Positions 1 to 13,900 of a DNA stretch of 64,000 nt are shown here, one piece after another (the stretch's first letter is position 1; each line of letters starts with the position of its first letter). Source of the stretch: Apostichopus japonicus (lineage: Eukaryota > Echinodermata > Holothuroidea > Aspidochirotida > Stichopodidae); contig NC_092564.1 of NCBI RefSeq assembly GCF_037975245.1, positions 28,132,984-28,196,983 on the forward strand, given 5' to 3'. The notes under the pieces are model-generated. The model made no database searches, was not told the DNA's origin, and saw only the letters and a program-made list of their open reading frames with translations. The translations under genes and the position numbers were made by a program.

Positions 1-290
1 ACGGTGCCAACCCCATCTACATGTTACTACTAACAGCACCAACCTCATCTACTTATTAATACTAACAGCACCAACCTCATCTACATATTACTACTAACAG
101 CACCAACCTCATCTACATATTAATACTAACAGCACCAACCTCATCTACATATTAATACTAACAGTGCCAATCTCATCTACATATTACTACTAACAGTGCC
201 AACCCCATCTACATGTTACTACTAGCAGTGCCAAGCTCGCCTACATATAACTCCTAACAGTGCCAACCTCATCTACATATCACTACCATA
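1..290. repeat. 33-bp minisatellite, about 9 copies
   Basis: Units of about 33 bases follow the pattern aacagcaccaacctcatcta plus catattaatact and repeat head to tail from the window edge to about 290. The array may extend further left. Variation is mainly A/G in cag(c/t)(a/g)cc and cat/gtt. It lies in the intron after the last DGK exon seen. Bases 291-384 between the two arrays show nothing recognisable. Confidence 0.9.
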
Positions 291-384
291 AATTAGACCA
301 CACCCCTGCAAATTAAGATAAGATGATTTCATATCACAAAAATATCTCAATTTACCAATGTGTAGTATCAACCCTTTAAAACAT

Positions 385-1832
385 ATTACTTCCCTTTTAC
401 AATACCAGCCCTGTACTACAAATGATGGTTAAAGGTGTTTACTTACGACACCAAATATCTGCATATTACAATGTACAGTGTCCACCTTTTACAACATATT
501 ACTACCGTATACAACACCAGCCCTGTACTACAAGTGATGGTTAAAGGTGTTTACTTACAACACCAAATATCTGCATATTACAATGTACACCAAACCCTCT
601 ACTCCAAGTGATGGTTAAAGGTGTTTACTTACAACACCACATATCTGCATATTACAATGTACAGTGTCCACCTTTTACAACATATTACTACAGTATACAA
701 CACCAGCCCTGTACTACAAGTGATGGTTAAAGGTGTTTACTTACAACACCAAATATCTGCATATTACAATATACAGTGTCCACCTTTTACAACATATTAC
801 TACCGTATACAACACCAGCCTTGTACTACAAGTGATGGTTAAAGGTGTTTACTTACAACACCAAATATCTGCATATTACAATGTACAGTGTCCACCTTTT
901 ACAACATATTACTACCGTATACAACACCAGCCCTGTACTACAAGTGATGGTTAAAGGTGTTTACTTACAACACCAAATATCTGCATATTACAATGTACAC
1001 CAAACCCTCTACTCCAAGTGATGGTTAAAGGTGTTTACTTACAACACCAAATATCTGCATATTACAATGTACAGTGTCCACCTTTTACAACATATTACTA
1101 CAGTATACAACACCAGCCCTGTACTACAAGTGATGGTTAAAGGTGTTTACTTACAACACCAAATATCTGCATATTACAATATACAGTGTCCACCTTTTAC
1201 AACATATTACTACCGTATACAACACCAGCCTTGTACTACAAGTGATGGTTAAAGGTGTTTACTTACAACACCAAATATCTGCATATTACAATGTACAGTG
1301 TCCACCTTTTACAACATATTACTACCATATACAACACCAGCCCTGTACTACAAGTGATGGTTAAAGGTGTTTACTTACAACACCAAATATCTGCATATTA
1401 CAATGTACAGTGTCCACCTTTTACAACATATTACTACCATATACAACACCAGCTTGTACTACAAGTGATGGTTAAAGGTGTTTACTTACAACACCAAATA
1501 TCTGCATATTACAATGTACAGTGTCCACCTTCTACCTTTTACAACATATTACTACCATATACAACACCAGCCCTGTACTACAAGTGATGGTTAAAGGTGT
1601 TTACTTACAACACCAAATATCTGCATATTACAATATACAGTGCCCACCTTTTACAACATATTACTACCATATGCAACACCAGCCCTGTACTACAAGTGAT
1701 GGTTAAAGGTGTTTACTTACAACACCAAATATCTGCATATTACAATGTACAGTGTCCACCTTTTACAACATATTACTACCATATACAACACAAGCCCTGT
1801 ACTACAAGTGATGGTTAAAGATGTATACTTAC
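385..1832. repeat. 112-bp minisatellite carrying copies of the DGK splice donor
   Basis: Unit anchors (gtgtttacttac) lie at 435, 547, 621, 733, 845, 957, 1031, 1143, 1255, 1367, 1478, 1597 and 1709. The real exon border at 1821-1832 is the next anchor, exactly 112 bases on. Most steps are 112; two are 74 (547 to 621 and 957 to 1031), one is 111 and one is 119. The pattern 74+112+112+112 occurs twice (547-957 and 957-1367), a 410-bp higher-order duplication. ORFs of about 73 codons in it are by-products of the repeat. Confidence 0.95.
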
Positions 1833-1993
1833 AACACCAATGGAAAAGTAGTTGTTGATGATATTATATGGTACTGGATCTCCTTGTTCCTCTGTTGATG
1901 TGGTACTAAACTCTATATGCCATCGGTCCAGGTCCACATTGGTGGCATCTTCTACGTCCATCAAGGTCTTACAGAGGTCACCCCCATCGTAAC
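1833..1993 (-). CDS. DGK exon: catalytic domain, last exon in this window
   Basis: The exon has 161 bases (2 + 53 codons). The acceptor is tgacatag and the donor is GTT|gtaagt. It encodes [28 protein letters not shown], and ends [17 protein letters not shown]. Family members continue DASIAHRFHIMRE. That exon is not in the remaining 1.8 kb, so the gene runs off the left edge. The donor forms one unit of the adjacent 112-bp tandem array. Confidence 0.96.
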
Positions 1994-4900
1994 CTATGTC
2001 AGATAATTTACTATAGTTAGTATTTTGAAACATACTGAAATCAATAAAAATAAAAACAACCTTACAACAGAAAAAAATCTTCTTTACTGTCAACAAAACT
2101 TTGTCACAAGTGAGAACTTAGTATGTAGTACAGTCTGTTTTAATACTAGATTTTAATTGGTTATCTTTTTGAGGTTATTGATTCCGTGCTGTTGAATGAA
2201 AAACTCTTTTTCACCAAGATAAAAATCTGTGTGTCATTTCCTAATTACCTAAAGGTCAACACATTTTGTATTTGTGATGAGCAAAACTGCCTTGAAATTT
2301 GACAACGTCATACTCACAGTCACGATATTGATCTAATAGATATTATAAATATTCATCATTTAAATGAATTATTCATTGAGCCCTTCCCATCCTTGAATTC
2401 AAACAGTTCTCATTGTTTTACTTGTTTAATGTGTCGCTATGATTCCAGATAGAAATTTACAATTCTAAACACTGCAGCCAATCCTGTGAAATTCAGGCCG
2501 AATCAATTTATTGTGCCACCATAATTTCAGGCAGTATCTGGGGGTATATAAAATAGGCATGGTTTATAAATGAAAATTCTGAATTAAGCCGACAGCACTG
2601 ACGAAAAAGTTTCATACCACCAATGAGTATAACACACGATGACATCATGAAATGCTGAGTTCCAAATGTGGTATATTGCACAGCTTTTATCATCAAAGTT
2701 TGTCAGACTTTAAGAAAATATGGCAGTCCTTAAAGATGCATGTCACTATGGTCTGTTGTTAAATAATTAACCACTAAAGTGAAGATAAGAACCAGCAACA
2801 TACTCTGTTATTTGTCCGCCCAAAACAGCACCAAGAACAATGACATTGGGTATTATAGGAGACACAAACCTAACCATCAAAATTGGTTTGAATGTGATGG
2901 AGATTGTTGCCATGAGCAACTTTCCCAAACAGTCAAAACAATTTTTTTTTAACCCTATTTGGGATTATATCAGAGATTTAATTTTTCTTCACACAAAGAG
3001 GCCAAAGACTTGATCAAGTCTAAATATGACCTCATCTAGCCACAAATGTTTCAACTTGTTTATAATTTTTATTGTTTTGTTTTATGTTTGCTTCCTGTCA
3101 TGGATATGGGTTTTGCAATGCTGAATCTAACATATTGAAACTCTTAACATGACCTAATGATGTCATTAGTTTTAGTGTCAACATTGTTAACATTCTACCT
3201 TGAAAATAGGAAGGAGAAAACAAAGAGAAAGTAAAGGTTTTCAGATCCTAATGGCACTATGACATCACAGATTTACAAAAGGATAGCTTCCAGACATGAC
3301 CAGTTTATACTAGGATATCTTCCAAACGAAACCAGATTTATCTTAGCTGTTTGGGCGAGACCTTCAGATCTCTGTCAGATAATCCACAGATGATGGTTCC
3401 TATTTTAACTTGAGATTCATCAATTAGGAGTAGCCCACCAATGCAACCTTCATTTCATTTTAATAACATTATTATTAAAAGTATTAAAAGACAGGTTTGT
3501 GTGAGTGCATCTTTAAGATGATTCTTGTTTCACCTGGCCATGCTCTTTTTTCTTCAATTGATCATTGAGAAACCAGAATATACAAACATTTATCGTTTTA
3601 ACCTTTTAAAGGACAAGAGTTTACTTACCCCCTCCCCAATTGAGGCATCTGGCTAAGTCATTACCAGTACCTAGTGGAAGCACAGAAACAGGAGGTCTGG
3701 GTTCAATCTGTAGTTTATCTGCAAAAACAAAACAAAGATGACATCATTATCATACATTTCGTGCTGTTGAAACGGAAGCTATTGTACATGTTAAAATGAA
3801 GAATTATTCATTGGTACGTTTGAGGTTATCAAGGCAGGCGGGTGATGTTTCTAAATATTTGAGTTATCATTTCTAAAAACACAAAACAACAAAACACAAA
3901 TGACAGCTCTACCTTTTCATATTCTCATTTTTACTCTGCAAACTTTTCAGCGAAATTGCATTATCCTGATTGGGATTTAATAAAGTACAACTTCCTTAAA
4001 TTTTTTATATTTAAAAAAAAAAAACTTTTTTGTTCATCGTTATAATTCCCATTGTTAAATCCACGCTGCAGCTAGATAATCGGTACTACACGTGAGCAAA
4101 TTCCTAAGTCTTAAGGCTATCTAGACCATGCAACAATATGGCACTGTACTAAAGATACTTCACAATACCCATACTACATGTTGTAAAAGCCCTCCCTGTT
4201 TGTCGTAAGGAAATTATCAATGAACGGTGCCCTCGTAATTGTTGTGTAATGAAGACAGGATGTGATAATGAATCCAATGTTTGGAAAGAGGGATAAAAAT
4301 GCAATGCAAGAGGTCACATTCTTTTTGGAGACAGGAAAACCTCGGTGTTTTGTTGGGTGACAGAGAGGTTTGATCACCGACTGATGACTCGGTCGTGATT
4401 AAACAAAAACTGAGTTTATACGTGTCATCCATGATAAAAGAGATACTGAATTCTATCGGCAAAAGTATATGTTTTTTTTTTCCCGCAGTGGATGTCACAG
4501 GTTGGAGACCACTATGGCAGACAGGCTGGCACATATATGGACACTAGAAAGGAGTAGGAGCCACATTTAACATGAAAAAGAATTAGATACATGGTACAGT
4601 GAATAGATGTTCATATGCCCTGGAGACTGAACATCTCTGACCTCATTTAGTTTTGTGAGAATTGTCGACCATGACGTTGCAAACATTGGTCAGCATTTTT
4701 CTCCATCAAAAAAATGAAGGATGAGGTTGCAAAAAAAGAAGAGCAAAAAAATACATGCTCAAATCTGCAATAAGTAATAACTACTTCAGACCTATTTCAG
4801 GAAAACTGCAAAAATATCTGATATTAATCACTGGATAAATGATATGCAACTTTTAGTCGGCAAAATGATTTTAACAAGGCTTTACCGATACAGTCGAGCA

Positions 4901-7900
4901 CCCATCCAACGGTACCATCACCACCACAACAAAGCACACGGAATCCCGGAACGTCTCGGAAGAATTTTAATCTGTTAAGAGAAGCAGAAATGGAACAAAA
5001 TGTGATAAAATCTGGAATACTCCACCTGGGATGTGTCAGGAAGGGAAGGGGAAGGGGAACGGCGGAACGGGCCATACCATATTGAATCATACAGCATGAC
5101 ACCTTCCCTTGCCTTATTGTTACTGTTGAGATCAAGCTAACATACTGCTGTGCTACCAGCCCTTGATACAAACACCATATGCTACAGACTTTATGACAAG
5201 TCGAAAGCTTATCCTTGTTCTAACTGCTAAATCAAGCAAAATGCGTGTTTTGTTTTTTTTTTTCTTTTTTTTTTCTTCTAATATACTTTGCAATATTAGT
5301 CAAAGATAAAAGTTCCATGCATTTATAAAGTATCCTTTTATGACATTTATGTACTATTTTGCAAACATTTACATATTATTTTGAAAACACAATAAAATCT
5401 AATTTCAACCTACAAGAAGAAGTGGAAGGGTTGTACAGTTATGCACAATTCAAAGTGACCCTTTTTTCTCCTCCTCCTCAGAAGGTTCATCAATATAGAT
5501 ACCTATGTATGCTGAGCAAACACTGGGTTTGATAATCAAATATGGTTGTAGAGCTTAGGTTGGTAAAGCCAAATGAAAGACTAGGCGAGGCTCACCAGAG
5601 ATAAATAGATTACCCACGAGGGTCTCGCGTGGGTGAAAAGAGATTACCTGTGAGGGTCTCACCAGGGATAAATAGATTACCCACAAGGGTCTCGCGTGGG
5701 TGAAAAGAGGCTCAAAGATGCTCAAAGCAGCTCTTTTGAGTCTGATTACATGCCAATTTTTATACCAAAGCTTAGTTTACTCAAAGCAAAGGGATTCAAA
5801 TTGGTTCCTTTTCACCGATGGAATGTATAAAATAGTAACTGATTTGATCCCACGGATTTCACATCATCAATATATTCTTTAAAAAAAAATACAAATCTGA
5901 AATTGGCAAAATCGTAGACAAATTTTCTCACTATTTCGCTTAATGCTTGAGAAGTGAGTTACATGAACTGCACGGGTATGGTATCTTCAGTAACAGGTCT
6001 GAAATAAGAAGTTTTGCCCCAAATTGCTATTAAACACTGCTTTATCTGCTGTCTTCTGGTAGGTTTGTGGTCATAATAAATACATTTCAAAAGTTGGAGC
6101 CAACAGTCAAGGCTTCTCTGTTTCTAGTTGACTCCTTCATATAAGGAAAGACTGGGACACACGCAGAGGAGAACAAGAAGAAGAAGAATGACACAGCTAC
6201 TTACCCCGGCATTGGTCCACCTTTGTTGAGGTCATAAACTTGTCGGGGATTTAAAAGATACTGGAATTTTCTCATGATTCTCTCTCCCTGCCTTCCGCCG
6301 CTTTTCGGATTTACAAAGACGACTAAGGGATGAGACCCTGGGAGAGGCGTGACCTTAAGTATAGAGAGGAAGAAGACGTGGTTGAATGACTCAGTGCATA
6401 ACTTGTTTAATGATACCATTAATGCAGGATTTGTGTGTATTAATGCACTTTAAATGCAATGTAAGCTCTGAATTGACATTACAGGTAAAACTTGAAAGCT
6501 ACATAAGTGACCTATGGGAGATGATCTCTGTTAGAAGCCATACCAGGGCATTTAGTTTCAAAACAGAGTTTGAAGGAGAAAGCATTTGTTTCCCTTCTTT
6601 CAGGAGTAAGCACAAATTTGGATATTTGGTTGAGTGATTAATGATCCTCTTTGGCCATACTGAAAATATCAGGTGGGTAAAGGTGGGGAAAGGGCAGGGG
6701 TAGGTGTAGGGGTGGGGGGTAGGGGATAGGGCAGGGATGGGATGGGATAAAGAGGGAAATGAAAGGGACCTACTTCAAACGTATCATCACTTTGGTATTT
6801 GGAAGCTTACATGCAGGAACAACCCATTTTCCTGTCTAACACTGTTCTGACGATTGGCCAAAAAAAACCCAAATATGCTATAACTAATAAATCGAACAGG
6901 AAACGAACGTTAACACCATCACGATATATTCCATACATAGTAGCAATGTAAATTCAATGTTATGTTACATATATAGAGTGCTGTTTTCTCCCTACCTGGA
7001 GGCTCTGGCCTTCCATGGAAATAGAGTCCTTTCTTGCCTTTGATGGGTCAATATCTTCAGATGAAGCTCCCTCCTTAGAGGTTAGGCTCTTCCTCTCTTG
7101 CTGTAGGAGAGAGTGAGATGGACATTACAATGGGAGGTCACACATGGTAGACAAAAGACAACATAATGCTAACAATCTAGAAAAAAAGATTTTATTGCCT
7201 GTGTTATGTGGTAAGTAAATTAGACAGGTGGTGAATTCATTAGCATAATAGATATTAATATGTATATATTTATATATATGTATATATATTTACAGTGTAA
7301 TACACTGGACTGGGCTTTATCAGAGCATCATACATGCTACTCTCACTGACTATGTAGATTTACCACAGCAAACCCATGTACATGGTACTAATTCTAATTG
7401 ATGCTATGCAGTACAACTTGTAGATTTCTATAATAAAAGCAAATAGTAGAAAGGAGGAGGGGTATGTCATAAGAAAAGGGGGGGGATAAGAACGATTTAA
7501 TTGCAATATTAAACATCTAGAAAAAGCTTTGTTTTTTCACCAAGTGAAAAAAATCCTGACAGAAAATATTGTATGATTCTAAAGCATTGCTGGACAAGGG
7601 CTATAGCAAGCAAATTTCACTTTAAGATTTAAAGGAATTTTAAGCACATTACTGGTGCAGGAATTAACATGGATATCTGGAGAGAAGATTTATGACAGCC
7701 TACTCAATCTGTTACAAGCATGTAAACGAGTTCCTATGCGTACTGCAAAAATCATTCCGAACATCAGATTGCCTACAATCATTTGAGAGAATATTAAACA
7801 TGCACAAGTCCATAGTTCAATAGCATTGCAGCAAAACAATTTGTTTTCGTCTTCCCACACAAATGCAAAAACAGGCTATTTGTTTTAACTGCATACATGT

Positions 7901-10900
7901 GAGCATCACTTGTTTAAGCTGAAATAATGATGCCAGGTGATGAGTGGGAGGCAATTACATAGACATTATCACATGTTAGCTTAGCCTCAATCCATTTACA
8001 ACTAATGTGCAGGCTGTATTGAGGTATGGTAGCAAAACTGGTTTACCAACGAATCCGAAACCATACATGAGATATGGGCATATGGTACACTCATATTCAA
8101 ACATATTAAAAACTTTGTGTTAAATATTAGTAGTATTATTTTGTTTTGTTGGAACAAGGTTTGGGACCAAAACTATTTTATTAATCAAAAATAAAAAAAC
8201 TTTCCTTTAGTTGTAATTTTTCTGTAATGTGGTCCTCACCTCAGAGGATGAAAAGAGTATTAATACATTTTTACGAATTTCTTCTGGTTGTACCCTTGTA
8301 ACTAACATGTAAAACATAGGAGGGATGTGTAAGGTTGCTGAATATAACATCAGCTTTAGGCCTAGTACCACCATTTCTGTTTTACTTCAGTATCTCCAGA
8401 GCAATGGAGGGAGGAGGGGGGTGGGGGGGGTTATTCCATGTCATCATTTTTTGGGTGGTATCTAGTCACAATGCAACACAAATTTTGATGTAAACAATTA
8501 GTCGTCCATCAGACGACCTCCAGAGCTGATTGAGGTAGTCCTGAACAGAAATTGGGTTATCTCGGACGGTCCGGAAACCCATGAAAACTCTGCCCTGTGT
8601 TATCATTATTTGCAATGTCTAAATGAGATGTTTCAGTCAATAGCAAATATTCCACTGGTGATGTGAGAGGCGAGGGGAGGCATTCACAAGGAGGAGGAAG
8701 AAGAAGAACTTTCACCATTGACAATTTATGTTGGATTTATTTCAAGGACTTCCAATATCAAGGAGTCATCAATAGAGAATCAACTCATGAACCAGGATGC
8801 AATTAGATGGATCACTGTCATGCAACTCTTTATCTTGGTCACCAGTCAACATGGTGGGGAGGGGTGGTACACCCTCTTTTCAACCCCCACCCCCACCCCC
8901 CCCCCCGCACACCCACAAAATTTAAAGTAGTTATATTAGCAGAACTTTGCACATAGATCTAATTAAAGACTGAATTTGTAACCTACATATGGCTGAGAGG
9001 TCACCATTTTTATGAAGATTATTTTTTGTGGGGGGGGGTTTAATGTTTGGTTTTAATGTCCCCAGGTCCACACCCTCTCCTTTTTAAAATCGTTGATGGA
9101 GTCATTAATATAACATCGCTATTGTTAAATAGACTCTGCCCACATCTCAATTGCACTTGATACCCTAAAGATTATCAAATGTGGCAATATTTAACCATTT
9201 ATCAAAAGATTCTGTCAGGCAGCTAAATAAAAATTTATATTTAATTTGTGTATATTGCTCATTTTGACTTTCTCCTTTTCTCTTTTGCTGAAAGTTATTC
9301 ACAAAGTGGAAGAAAATTAGGAGAGTCCAAAATGACAGAATAAATGAAGCAAATGTCAAAATATAAAAGGAATCATTTTTGGATAGCTTTTTTTTGGTAA
9401 AAAAATGTTCTTTACTTCCACATACACTAAAGATTGCAACATAACCATTGATCACTGTGTAGCTTTGTATAGAGTAGTGCTACTCACTGTCAAACTGTAG
9501 TTTGAAATTACATACTCTCTGTAGTACTCCTTAGATACCATAGTTGAGTTATTTATGAACATTTTCAGTACACTTCTATAACAGCTAAATCTCATATGCA
9601 AGAAAGGAAAGATAAAACCAAAATTTGAAGTTTGCTTAAAGGGTCTTACAACAGAAGAATTCATCCAGTGAACTGAATTCTTTTTGAGGTATATCTATCT
9701 ATACATATATTTTGAGATATACATATTGAGATATACATATATTGAAATATATGTATTGAGATATATATTGAGATATATATATATGAATGTTACATTTTTC
9801 TTACATAGTTTTTATCTTACATATTTTTCATATTTTTCATCCGACGTATTTTTATCCAACATCTCACATATTTTATCTTTAATATTTTTTATCCAACATA
9901 TTTTTTTTCTACCCGTATACCTGTACTTTAACATTGCATCTTTTCCTAACATATTTTTTACTACATATTTTTCATGGCAGAGTTTGCCAACCTATGCATG
10001 TCATCAGAGTCAACCCTCCTCCAAAGGTATCAATAGCATGCATTTGAACAGCAAGCAACATTGACAGAGCAAAGTAGCAGGGAACAGGGTTACCTTTTAA
10101 ATTGTTCACACATCTACACCACCAGCATCCACATCTTGGCTTTATTTGATATTTAATTACAAGCCAGACATAAATCTTAAAGCATAGACCACCAGAAATA
10201 GTAACTTTACAAAGCATTGAAGCTGTGGCGGTTGGGGACAGATACAGAAAGAGCTGCAGACATTTTCTAACATAAAATTTGAACGAAACATTTCCGCCAC
10301 TCCTCCATGGGCCGACATGTCATCAGGCATGTGCAATGAAAGAAATTTGCCACAGGCTTCATGGAAACAACTTGTAGCAAGAAAGTTCTCCTTATCCAGT
10401 AATTGTTTCTCAATAGTACCCATTCTTTTCTACTGAAATGTTATCTTTACCACAGCCATAGAGAGATATTCATACCATAATTTACATGCATTGATTTTAA
10501 AGGTACACTACCAAGCCAGGAAGAAGCAAATGAAAAAAAAGTCAACACCACAAGGGAAGCTGTAAATCTATATTCAGGATTAAGGACAAGGATTAAGACA
10601 ATTAAGGATTAAGATTAATCAAGGTCATCTATACCTCCTTATTGAAAGACGATGTCTGGACTGAGTTTACTCTGCCCTGTTATAAAGTAATCAAGAGTAA
10701 GGCAAACCTGAGAGAATTATTCATATATTACAGAAGAAGAAGAAGACCTTTTGCCCTGATTATTCATGCATGAAAGGAAAAATAAATTACTTAAAATTAA
10801 TATAGTGTAATAAACTTGAGAAGACATCATACTGATGCTGTATCAAGCCCATATCTTTCTTTAAATACAGTTAATTGAATCTGCTCTTACAAATTTGAGG

Positions 10901-13900
10901 CATATTCTTCCAAAGAAGTTTCTAGCAACTAATGGATTAATGGTACATCTTTCAGAAAAGAAAAAATAAATATATATATATAAATAGAAGAAGAATTATT
11001 CACACACACACAGACTCACCAGAAAGTTTTGTCAAGCATTACATTGGGTAATTAAGCATTTCATTGGCTAATTAAGCAATGCATTTTCAATCTCTTGCAT
11101 TTATATCACTTTAATCTGACTAAACCAAACTTGTAGATGACCTTTAGGTTTACAAATAGATATGGTTGAGAAAGAAAAGCATAATATCCCTTTCCCTCCC
11201 CCTTCCAACTTCCAAGTGGAACATGTCCTCCCTACCCCCCAGGCCCCTTAGTGTTAGCACAGTGATAAAATCAGCAAAAGGTGGGGAATTAAAACATGCC
11301 AAAAAACAGTGTATGGTCTGGCCTTCAGCTTCATCAAACTGATTTGTATATAGAACTGACCTTTTGCCCTTAAAATGATGACCCTTATGCCCATAAAATG
11401 ATGACCAAATGACTTTTAACTGACCACCCCCATTACTATAACAAGGTAATCGTCTTGCCTTCATGCCCTACTTCATGTACAACAGGCAAAATAGCAAACT
11501 CTTATTTCCACACATTTTTTCCCCCCATTTTTTTCTTTGATATTTCAGTCTTGCCTAAGATTTCCCTTACAAGGGATTAAACCAACCAACAGCCAAAATC
11601 TCTTGACAAAATACAATGACAGGATTCCTAATAGTGACTAAAACCGCATGTTACCAGATGTCAAGCCTTAATACTGTACATAGTACATTGTTACAAGCTG
11701 GTAACGATAGGTTGGTACAGTATTTCAGCTTGAAAAACCAGCACTTCTTCTATTGCCAGGAAGTTGTATTTCTTTGAAACACCTGTAGCAGATCTGTTGA
11801 TATCTGTTACAAGAACTTCCGTCCATAAATCTGACCTGGCTGACGTCATTTCCTCGTACAGCTTGTTGTTTTAACATCAAATCGACGTAATCGTTTAATC
11901 TATAATATAACAGCTGTCTATATTCCATGTGCTATCACACATATGTGCTAGCATTGACCTACTTGATGCACTTCTCCTCCCCCCCCCCCAAAAAAATACA
12001 AACATAAATACATAAATACCATGTTTTTATCATAGTTTCTTGTCTACCTGTTTTTAACTTTTCAACAGATAAGTTTTGCTAATATTCTTTACTTATTCTT
12101 TACTATTAGCCCACAATTTTCTCATTTTAAGTTTTTCAAGTGACAAACTTTAATGGAAGAGAGATAATTTTTTTTAATAAGAATCCTACCTCGTCAGTGA
12201 CAAGACTATCCCGGTCATACTGACTATGCCGCTTCAAAAAAGTCTGAACAAACATAGTAGATCCTTATCCTAATTCCTCAGGAACCAATCAGTCTTTCAA
12301 ATCAGGTTCTTCATTTTGTTTTGTATTTTTCCAACAAACAAAAAAAGAAGAAGAAACCAGTCAAATGAAATTACAATCAGACTGAATCCAGCTTAAAATA
12401 AATTCACTCTTCTTCAAATTAATCATAGTTTCTTCGGGGCTATCTCTTTTCCACTCGAACATGAACACACTTTTGGACAGAATGAAGAAAAACTACTCCA
12501 CACTTTGAGAAAAATATCACAGACAAAGTGTAAATCCGTTAAGTATCCCATAAAAATTGCCAGTTTAGAAAAGATCGGGCGTTAATTCCGTGGAGATTGA
12601 TTGATGCATACCGTGTTCCGAATAATGTAACCTACTGACACAATTACACCAATGTGTGTTCCTTCAACTTGATGAGACTAAAGTCCAAATTTGACTTAAT
12701 ATATCCTCCAAGACTAAATGTGATTTCAATTGACAAGTACTTGATGAGGTCTAACAGACCATGGCACCCTATCACAATAAAATAAAAAGAGACATTGATA
12801 GCTCCTCAATGGGATAGCATTTAAAAATTGACAGCTCACATATGTAGACCAATGTCAATATGGCCTTAACAATGCCAGATAAGTTCCACACGGTGACATA
12901 TGTAAGGCAATAAACGTCTCATGAGTGGGAAGTTTCTCGTCATTCAGGAAGTCAGAATCAGTAATTAAAGTCAAGCTTGTAATGTCCGCTGTGATTGGAT
13001 CAAAATGGTTACTTCCTCTTCCTATCAATGCTAATAGATGAATGCTTCCTTCTATCAAAGCTCCCACTGGCTACCACTGAGAAGGCTAACATATCACACC
13101 TTGTGGAGGGGTGTGCGTTAAGGGGGGTCTCTTCATTACATATATCATTGGTGGATGCTTCCTCCTATCAAAGCTCCCACTGGCCACCACTGAGAAGGCT
13201 AACATATCACACCTTGTGGAGGGGTGTGCGTTAAGGGGGGTCTCTTCATTACATATATCATTGGTGGATGCTTCCTTCTATCAAAGCTCCCACTGGCTAC
13301 CACTGAGAAGGCTAACATATCACACCCTGTGGAGGGGTGTGCATTAAGGGGGGTCTCTTCATTACATATATCATTGGTGGATGCTTCCTTCTATCAAAGC
13401 TCCCACTGGCTACCACTGAGAAGGCTAACATATCACACCCTGTGGAGGGGTGTGCATTAAGGGGGGTCTCTTCATTACATATATCATTGGTGGATGCTTC
13501 CTTCTATCAAAGCTCCCACTGGCCACCACTGAGAAGGCTAACATATCACACCCTGTGGAGGGGTGTGCATTAAGGGGGATCTCTTCATTACATATATCAT
13601 TGGTGGATGCTTCCTTCTATCAAAGCTCCCACTGGCCACCACTGAGAAGGCTAACATATCACACCATGTGGAGGGGTGTGTGTTAAGGGGGGTCTCTTCA
13701 TTACATATATCATTGGTGGATGCTTCCTTCTATCAAAGCTCCCACTGGCTACCACTGAGAAGGCTAACATATCACACCCTGTGGAGGGGTGTGTGTTAAG
13801 GGGGGGTCTCTTCATTACATATATCATTGGTGGATGCTTCCTTCTATCAAAGCTCCCACTGGCTACCACTGAGAAGGCTAACATATCACACCCTGTGGAG

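Noticed and set aside
621-1818. Overlapping plus-strand ORFs of about 73 codons reading MFTYNTKYLHI
   Set aside because: They repeat every 112 bases, start at GTG and follow the minisatellite unit; they are by-products of the repeat.
9684-10064. Plus-strand ORF of 126 codons rich in Tyr/Ile/Phe
   Set aside because: Encoded by GATATA-type and T-rich low-complexity sequence.
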